A DNA stretch of 64,000 nt, from assembly GCA_963969345.1 (NCBI GenBank), contig OZ017766.1:8060001-8124000 (forward strand), read 5' to 3'. Of this stretch, positions 57,639-64,000 are shown one piece after another. Within the stretch, counting starts at the first letter, position 1. Each line of letters starts with the position of its first letter. The notes beneath the pieces were generated by a model, which was not told the origin of the DNA, ran no database searches, and was given only the letters and a program-made list of their open reading frames with translations. The position numbers were made by a program, and so were the translations under genes. Source of the stretch: Turbatrix aceti. Lineage: Eukaryota; Nematoda; Chromadorea; Rhabditida; Panagrolaimidae.

Positions 57639-58502
57639 TCAGCTGTACATTTCTTCAAGTTCAACGTAAAAGTTGTAATACAAAATTTCTGTATGTGGTG
57701 TGTCGCCTAGAATGTGCATCGTCATGTTGACCGAGTAGCCTTCGGTGGCTTCGATGATGTCGATATCAAATTGATCGATGGGTTCCGTCTGTTCTGCCGG
57801 ATTGCATTCGTTTGACGACGAATGCATCGGTGAATTCGTCGCTTTTGTCGTTTTTGCAGCTTTGGTTGTCTTTGTTTTCGTTGTCTTTGTTTTTGTCGTT
57901 TTTGTTTTGGAAGCTTTAGTTTTGGATGCCGCGCGTCTTTTTCGAGCGTTTTCCTGCACAAATGTGAATGCTTCGTCTGTTATCGTAGTGTTTTTGTAGC
58001 AGTTTGTATGACCCAGCCGAAGTTGGTAATAGCACACTTCTTCGTCGTAGTTGTTGATATCGTGACAGGTGACGTTGTACAGGTTGACGAGAACCGCGGT
58101 TTGGTTGGATGCAACGTAGTAGTAGTTGTAGAGGACGACTATGTTGTAGACGAGTTCCTAAATTGTTATACATTATATGTATTTTGTGTTATGGAATTAA
58201 ATTTTTTGTTGAATCCTAAATTGTTATACATATATGTATTTTGTGTGACACCATGTACATATGTATAAACTGTTATACATATATGTATTTCGTGTGACAT
58301 CATATACATATATGCATAAATTGTAATACATATATGTATTTCGTGTGACACGAATCGTGTCATAATAGAATAAACTTACAAGTTTTTCAAGATTGTCGAG
58401 TTCGACGACGGTAACGGTGCCTTTTTCTTCTCCAACGCCATTATCATCTGTGCAGCTGACGATGGCAAAGAGGGAGAAAACCAGCAAACCAGCCTGCCAC
58501 AT
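57639..58502 (-). CDS. Array gene 11: cystatin-like secreted protein lacking intron 2
   Basis: Only two exons, 58380-58502 and 57639-58157, for 213 residues. Exon 2 and exon 3 of the other members are fused in frame (...EPIDQFDIDIIEATEGYS...) at exactly the usual junction. The signal peptide ends AIVSC, then TDDNGVG. The body has ELVYNIVVLYNYYY, NVTC...EVCYYQLRLGHTNCYKN, the basic site ARKRRAASK, a KTKTTKTKTTKTKTTKAAK tract, NECNPAEQTEPIDQF and the final EGYSVNMTMHILGDTPHT. The loop between cysteines 1 and 2 is HDINNYDEEV. Intron 1 is enlarged (222 nt) by a minisatellite. A TATA-like TATTTATACA lies at 58571-58580, somewhat farther upstream than in paralogues. Confidence 0.85.
58160..58370. 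repeat. Minisatellite in intron 1 of array gene 11
   Basis: About four copies of a 45-55 base unit containing TTATACATATATGTATTT(T/C)GTGTGACA. Paralogous introns here are about 50 nt, so the repeat accounts for the whole enlargement. Confidence 0.8.
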
Positions 58503-58940
58503 ACTGTTGTACAACAGTAGAAAACGAAGTGCGATGTAGAAATGATACATACGTAGCCGAGATTCCTTCATATTTATACATGTAGCCCCAATGAAAATGT
58601 AGACATCAAAAACACAGTATCGAGGATGAGCTTCTCGTTAAAGGCTACGCGATTGTTATCCTATCTAGATTATCCCCAGCCCAGAAAACATTTTCCAGGT
58701 ATGTTTTACTTTACTTGCCTAATTAAATTTTGTAGCCTTCATCTTCCACCTCCGCGGATTGGGTTGGATTCTGAATTCGAGCCTGACGTGCATGCGCAGT
58801 ACGCAGATTGTAATCGGATTTACAACAGATCTCTTTTTGGACGGACGTCAATTAGCGTTCAACTAGAGTTTATGTATTATTTGTCTCGCTTAACACCTCA
58901 ATAGTGCACAAAAAAGTTGGTTACTGTGATCGTTATTGGC
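58503..58940. other. Intergenic between array genes 11 and 12
   Basis: TACGTAGCC at 58550-58558 is the gene 11 version of the upstream motif. A 92-residue + strand frame at 58626-58904 has no recognisable content and includes a plausible small intron. I do not call it a gene. Confidence 0.5.
58550..58558 (-). promoter_or_regulatory. Shared upstream motif of array gene 11
   Basis: TACGTAGCC, a partial copy of the CACGTAGCCTAC element about 50 bases upstream of the ATG and next to the TATA-like text. Confidence 0.35.
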
Positions 58941-59818
58941 TTAGCCAGAACCAGCCCAGGCTTCTATGTAGTCGTAGTAGATCTTTTGTTTGTGTTCTCC
59001 GACAATGATTGTGAGGTTGGTTGTGTAGCCTTCCCATGCTATCGTAATTCGGACGCCCTGAAAAATTTAAAGATGTTGCTTATATTTGAATTTTAATAAA
59101 ATTTCGAAAAAAACTTACGTATGGGTCTTCATTTTCAAGTCCCCTGGCTGGGTTGCACTCATTATCGACGTCGAAGACAGGCGATTGGGTCACTGGCGCG
59201 ACAGTTTCGCCCTTCTTTGTCTTCTTTGTCTTTGCTGGCTTTTTCGTAGTCGTTGTCTTTGTTTTGGTTGTTTTGGTTTTGGTTGTCTTGGTTTTGGTTG
59301 TCTTTGGGGCTTTAGTAGTCGTCGTCTTCTGCTTCTTAGCCTTTGTGTTGGAAGCCTTCCTCTTCTTGCGCCCGTAATAATAGTTGTAATCATAGTACCA
59401 ATCGTACCACGCAAATCCGTTAAGATCGGTTGATACATTTTTGTGGCAATCCGTCGATGCCATTTGCACGTCGATGAGACAAATTTCCTCGTCGTAGTTT
59501 ACGGATGCGAGACAAGTTACGTTGTAGATATCCGTGAGAACAGCAGTTCTGTTGCTACCTGAGTAGTACCAGTTGTAGATGTTCACCATGTCGTAGCTTA
59601 ACTCCTGGAAAGTTTTTTATTGACTATAAATCTGAATAAAAAAAATAAAAAAAAGAACAAACAAGCTTTTCAAGAGGATCCAAAGGAATAAGAGTCAGCG
59701 GATCGTCTTCATCTTCGAGTAGAACAATTGCAGGCGTTGTCTGGGCATCGGTAAAGAAGTATGCAAGACTGCAGCCTAGAATCACACTGACTACAGCGAA
59801 CCAACGTCGCTGAACCAT
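58941..59818 (-). CDS. Array gene 12: most divergent cystatin-like secreted protein
   Basis: Exons are 59663-59818, 59119-59604 and 58941-59057, with introns of 58 and 61 nt, for 252 residues. The signal peptide spans about residues 8-25 (FAVVSVILGCSLAYFF), then a TTPAIVLLEDEDDP stretch. Exon 2 holds ELSYDMVNIYNWYY, NVTC...EEICLIDVQMASTDCHKN, a Tyr-rich YYDYNYYYGRKKRKAS containing the furin-type RKKR, and the longest Lys/Thr tract of the array. Short KKTKKGE segments and DNECNPAR follow. Exon 3 reads GVRITIAWEGYTTNLTIIVG and ends EAWAGSG. TATA text TTTTATATCT is at 59861-59870 and CACGTAGCCTAC at 59913-59924. It is the distal end of the array. Confidence 0.85.
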
Positions 59819-60501
59819 TGTTGGTATGAATTGATGGGCGTCGATTGTTTTGTCCTGTGCTTTTATATCTTTGCCGGTAACAGATTCCAGATACACACGG
59901 ATCACGTAGTACCACGTAGCCTACGTCCGTGTATGCTAGCTATGTACGATGGATGTTTGGATTTGGAAGAGGCGGTGGGGAGTGGGAAAAAAAAAAGAGA
60001 TTATCTGATTGGCACTCCTCGATACTATAGTATACGCTCGGAGCAGTAGTCAATGATCGAACGTATTCGCTGGGATTAAGTTGATTAAATCGTTCATTAA
60101 TCTCGGACACTTTTTTTAATATTTACGTTGTCCAGATTTGCGCAGAACAAAAAAGGAAATAGGATTTACTCCTGATCCGATTGGGAAAACAATATTGCCA
60201 CGTTATCATCCGATTCAAAACTTTTTTTGGAGTTTCTGTTTTACTCTCCTAGATTTTATATACTTCGTTGTAGCTTAACTCCAGATTGTAAATAAAATTT
60301 CTCTGTTATCAAGGGGTTTTTAATTTTATTCTGGCGTTGAAAAAAATATACAAACACACTATTTACCTCATTTTTTGTTCCATTTGGTAAAAAATAGATA
60401 CAATACACGATTTTGTTTGCTTAATTTGATAAAAAATATACAAAAACATGGTACAATTTGAAAAAAATCTTTGGGAATACCCCCAAAGACGACCGAAAGG
60501 T
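59819..60501. other. Intergenic right of the array
   Basis: Gene 12 promoter, then AT-rich DNA with the 3' flank of the minus-strand gene at 60502. No other gene was seen. Confidence 0.5.
59913..59924 (-). promoter_or_regulatory. Shared upstream motif of array gene 12
   Basis: CACGTAGCCTAC about 95 bases upstream of the ATG and about 45 bases beyond the TATA box. It is identical to the gene 8 copy, with a second half-site TCACGTAGTAC at 59902-59912. Confidence 0.5.
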
Positions 60502-61908
60502 CTAAAGCAAAAACAAGGCAACAATCAAAAAAATCAAATTCAAAATCGAAATCGAAAACAACTTTGGACTCTCTGAATTCGCGAAAGTATACTTCAGAAG
60601 AGCGTTGTAATTTATGATTTCCAAATCTATGTCGTCTTTTAACTTCCACAATGATTCGTACTCATTAACAATCTTTTCCCATTCTGCGCCACGCGAAACT
60701 CTTATCTTGATAACCTTCACTTCTTTCTGCTCTTTGAGCCTTCTCCAGTCTTCTTCGTATTCGTGGGTATCCAGAGCCACGTAGGGTCCAACCATGGATT
60801 CAGACCTGGGATGAGAGCTTCGTAAAACCTGGTATTCCATGACATCGGGACGACCCGTGACACATGCTTTGCCGATAATGTGGACGTTTGCCTGAAAAAA
60901 AAAAGTAGATATGCCTTGACCCTTGAAAAATGGTTGGTCCGGGTGGTAGTAGTGAGTCACTACTACCACCCGGACCAATTTCACTACTAGTGACTTACGA
61001 TAGGGGTCATTGTGTAGCGCTGGAAAATTTTGTAAATCTCAAAATCCTGTTGATCGTCGTTAAGCGAGAGATTCCGACGGATGCTTAACACTGTGACGAG
61101 AAAAGCTTGCTCAACGTCCGGGTAGTAGGCGAGTTCGGGGTACTGCATATAGCAGAGCTCTCGGGTTTTTTTCTAAAAATGAGCATTCAACAAGATTTCA
61201 AAATTTATTTAAATCATGTTTTTTTGTTTCGCAATAAAAATAAAAATGCCAAAACAAATCTAAAAGCGAGTTAAAATTTTTTTTTGAAAATGGAAAAAAA
61301 ATTTAATATTTGAAGTTTAAAATTTTAAAATTTGTTGAAAAATTTTTTCGCTAATGTTCAAAATTTTTTATTTTGACAGGGTTACAAAGTTTTGGAGCGT
61401 AAGAAAATTATAAAAAAAACTGAAAAATGAAATCGAACCCACTATGAAAAAATGTAAAAACAAAGAAAAATATATAACTTACAAGCAATTTCCTATGCAA
61501 CGTGCGTTGAAAGTCAAAGTAACAAACACAAGTTGTGTTCTTCTCCCGACCTCGGCAGACCATCGGAGTAAACGGTGGATTATGACTGCAGTTTGTCCTC
61601 TTGGGTACAACAACTCCTTCGGCAAACACGCCGTATGGTAGTGGTGCCATCGGCTGTTGAATTAAAGACCAGAGTACTGTATCGTTTACGACGGGAAGAG
61701 GCTTTTTCTTTTTTGGCTGCATTATTGGACTGTTAAGCCAAAACTGCCAGATTGATTGTTTGGTAGTTGTTTCGACGGGAAATCCGGCGACGGAGTTGTC
61801 TGGATTTTGTGCTTTGATGATTTCAATGAAATGGGTTCCACTGACGTCGAAAGTGGCAGATATCATGAAGACGAAAGCTAATTTTAGTATGCGATGTGCA
61901 CATTTCAT
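60502..61908 (-). CDS. Secreted or surface-anchored protein of unknown family
   Basis: Exons are 61483-61908, 60999-61172 and 60502-60891, phase 0 throughout, with introns of 310 and 107 nt, for 329 residues. ATG 61908 opens a signal peptide (LKLAFVFMISATFDVSG). Mid-protein it has cysteines in NCSHNPPFTPMVCRGREKN and TTCVCYFDFQ, and N-glycosylation sites NCS, NTT and NLS. Further on come a charged stretch (EEDWRRLKEQKEVKVIKIRV) and a strongly hydrophobic C-terminus (LFSISILNLIFLIVALFLL) ending the protein, as in GPI-anchored or single-pass surface proteins. I do not recognise the family. TTTTCAG lies four bases upstream of the ATG, so a trans-spliced leader or an untraced 5' exon is likely. 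Intron 2 contains a perfect 22-bp hairpin. Confidence 0.65.
60934..60978. repeat. Perfect 22-bp inverted repeat in a 107-nt intron
   Basis: TTGGTCCGGGTGGTAGTAGT plus GA, one spacer base G, then the exact reverse complement. The 45-base hairpin occupies nearly half of intron 60892-60998. A smaller palindrome (TCACTACTAGTGA) follows immediately beside the donor site. Confidence 0.95.
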
Positions 61909-64000
61909 GATCACTGAAAATTGTGACAGTGTGGTGACCAGGAAACAGCCGTTTTTTTTGTTCCCAAACGAACACGAACATTTTATTCATTTTGTTTGAG
62001 AAATCGAACGAACGCGAACACTTTTGTTAATTTTGTTCGAAAAAACAAAAAAACGCGAACATTTTTGCGAACGAACACGAACGAACAACAAACTGGTTTT
62101 TAGCGGAATTTATACAAAATTTTGTCCAAACTGGGCATAAAAACGTAAACTTCGGTCCTATGTGTTTTCACGTTTTTTGTGAAAGTTTTCCTACACTTTT
62201 TATTGCCGAAGGCAATTGGCACTATTTGTCATTTTTGGAAAAATAACATCAATTTCGGGACCATCAAACTGATTTTACCCCAATTTTTGTTAATTTTATC
62301 TGTTCGAAAAATTTATTTTTGTTCGCGAACAAACTCGAACAATCCAAATCTGTTCTCGAACGAACACGAACGCAAAAATTTGAACTTGTTCGCAAACGAA
62401 CTCGAACGAACATCCCTGGTAGTGAAACAATAGGCTTAAACTTAACGCGCACGATTAAAGATAAATATTAATTAAATAACAAAAAAGAAACCAAAGGAAT
62501 AGGAAAAAATGAAATTGATTGTTTCCTAACATCAGAGATTACAAAAAATAACTCAGAATCAGTGTCAACCACGTAGCCAAACAAGGCATGACACGTTGCG
62601 TGGATACCTTAATCCAATTATTTTTTCGTAAAAAATCACGAAACGTTGACTGAAGACGGGATCTTACTGTATGCACTTTTACTGGTCGTTGATCAAAAAA
62701 ACAAGGTTTTTTAGAAAAAACATCTAAAATTTTGACAACAGCCACTTCCGTTCCAGAAAACGCTGAAAAAAAAAAAAAAAGAAAAAAAAAAAAAAAAAAT
62801 TTAAATTAAAGCACAAAACTTCGATCCTGCTGCGCTCATCATGGGCGAGAACCCAACAAAAGTCATGCAAGAAAAAACGATAACGCAAACGTATATTACA
62901 ATACGCTGATTTCAGCTTTTTTTTCTGATGTGAGATTAATGTACGCAAAAATGTTTTATCAAGAAAATCACATTTTTTTTGCGTCTTCAGGATAGATAAG
63001 TCACAAATTCAATCTATGATCGACTTATCAAAAAATGTTTTCAGACAAAAAAGTTATTGGTATGTACATAAACGCTTCGTTAACATTTTCAAAAAAATGT
63101 CCATTTTGCCGCCGCATTGATTGGTCCGGCTCGTGTCTGATTCATTTTTTGGCGACGCAAATGCACTGTTATTGTCTGTGGCAATTTGTACGTACGTACA
63201 CGGATCAATTTGTGTCGCCCCATACTTTTTGTCTGCAAAGAGGAGGGCCTTTCTTTTCCATTTGTCAATTATCTTGTTATAAATATTTTCCTTGACATCA
63301 GGTGAAACACGAAATCGTGTTAGTTTACGGAAAAATGTTGAACAAAAAAAACAGATGATCGAGGAAGCATTCTTGGATGCTATTTGACATGATCAAGATC
63401 AGAAACTCTCGGATATTGTGTTTTAAAAAGCTTTTTTTTTGCCAAACGAACATGTTTTTGGGTACATAACTGGTCTAAAATTTGATATGTACTAATGTTT
63501 AGTGTTGTAATTCCCCGATTTTTTGTTGTCTACAAGGATGGAGACAGTCGCGATTCAGCAAGAGCTGAAGTTGGTGCAATCTAGTTACGGAAATCCACAC
63601 CTTTTCTAAAAATACGGAAACTTTGCTCGAGGATACAATTTCGATCGAATCGGAAAAAGGTAGTGAATACAGGTGCGGACGACGACAATCACATACATAG
63701 CTCTTCGCAGCTGGGTGCAAGTTCAAAGTTGGTAGCAGCTACTACCACAACCAACTAGCCAACTTCTTTGTCGTTCCCTTTGTGGAAGATCAAAAAAAAA
63801 GCAAGCAAAGTGGACGAACGAACGAACGAGACAGATGAATCCCTGCTTTTTCTTTCTTTTGTATCATAGTAAGCGTCCAAGTTGTTTGTATGTTAGTAGT
63901 AAAAAAAAAAAAAGTCGAAAGTCACACACAGAACAGCATTGGGGCGTACAACAGATATTTTGATCATCGCCGGAGGAATCTATATCTCGGCTGTTCGCCT
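61909..64000. other. Terminal 2 kb without a supported gene
   Basis: Contains a possible small hAT-type element (61939-62418), a poly-A tract (62766-62799) and only short frames without motifs or splice support. Confidence 0.5.
61939..62418. mobile_element. Possible short hAT-type MITE rich in CGAACGAAC motifs
   Basis: The left end CAGGAAACAGCC and the right end (reverse) CAGGGATGTTCGTTCG both start CAGG, as hAT ends often do. Flanking GTGGTGAC and GTAGTGAA agree at 6 of 8 positions, as an aged 8-bp target duplication would. The interior has many GAACGAACACGAAC repeats on both sides and no coding sequence. The TIR match beyond the first four bases is weak. Confidence 0.35.

Noticed and set aside
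58626..58904. 92-residue + strand frame between array genes 11 and 12
   Set aside because: No recognisable domain, and an apparent GTATGT...TTGTAG intron inside leads to no better product.
44481..59377. Repeated + strand open frames rich in Phe and Val (for example 48767-49012, 47246-47473, 59153-59377)
   Set aside because: They are antisense readings of the Lys/Thr tracts in the minus-strand array genes: AAR and ACN codons read backwards give Phe/Val/Leu codons. No splice sites or starts support them.
61908..64000. tRNA, 5S rRNA or spliced-leader genes
   Set aside because: I looked for cloverleaf-type arms and internal promoter boxes here and elsewhere in the window and saw none convincing. 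A covariance-model scan would be decisive.

Overview
This is eukaryotic, almost certainly metazoan and probably nematode DNA. The protein genes are split by many introns of about 45-60 nt with T-rich TTTTCAG or TTTTAG acceptors. Several ATGs lie a few bases behind a good acceptor with no visible upstream exon, as expected for spliced-leader trans-splicing. Intergenic DNA is AT-rich and full of small inverted-repeat elements. The species cannot be named from the sequence, and one 200-base run of N (14980-15179) is an assembly gap.

Left part (1-18.9 kb): a cluster of secreted proteins of the histidine acid phosphatase fold that have lost the catalytic residues. There are two full copies on + (13488, 17572), two on - (9188, 11427), one 3'-truncated copy (389) and one scrambled relic (about 10.7-11.2 kb). 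Copies are mosaics: the 389 and 13488 copies share exon 1 and upstream DNA almost perfectly, whereas the 13488 and 17572 copies share exons 2-3 almost perfectly. Several TIR elements and a retrotransposon tail lie between them.

Middle part (19.6-35.5 kb): single-copy housekeeping genes on +. These are the spliceosomal GTPase EFTUD2/Snu114, a small secreted-or-membrane protein of unknown function, the mitochondrial calcium uniporter MCU and a macrophage migration inhibitory factor (MIF). Two of the three giant foldback palindromes (each about 1.0-1.25 kb) lie here, one of them inside an MCU intron; the third is at 15.6-16.8 kb.

Right part (36-60 kb): a tandem array of twelve paralogous three-exon genes, all on -, for small secreted proteins. 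I read them as highly modified type-2-cystatin-like domains. The papain-contacting QxVxG hairpin is replaced by a disulfide-bracketed acidic loop. A furin-type site followed by a Lys/Thr-rich tract is inserted between the two cysteines that form the conserved cystatin disulfide. The genes share a TATA box 36-70 nt upstream of the ATG, and the more distal ones share a second upstream motif. Interleaved with them are an inverted pair of coiled-coil/zinc-binding genes (one frameshifted), an 8-Cys secreted peptide, a dead mariner and a clean solo LTR. A three-exon secreted or surface protein gene of unknown function follows at 60.5-61.9 kb, and nothing convincing was found from 61.9 to 64 kb apart from a possible small hAT-type element.

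The window therefore joins two lineage-expanded families of secreted proteins built on degenerated enzyme or inhibitor folds, on either side of a conserved single-copy block.
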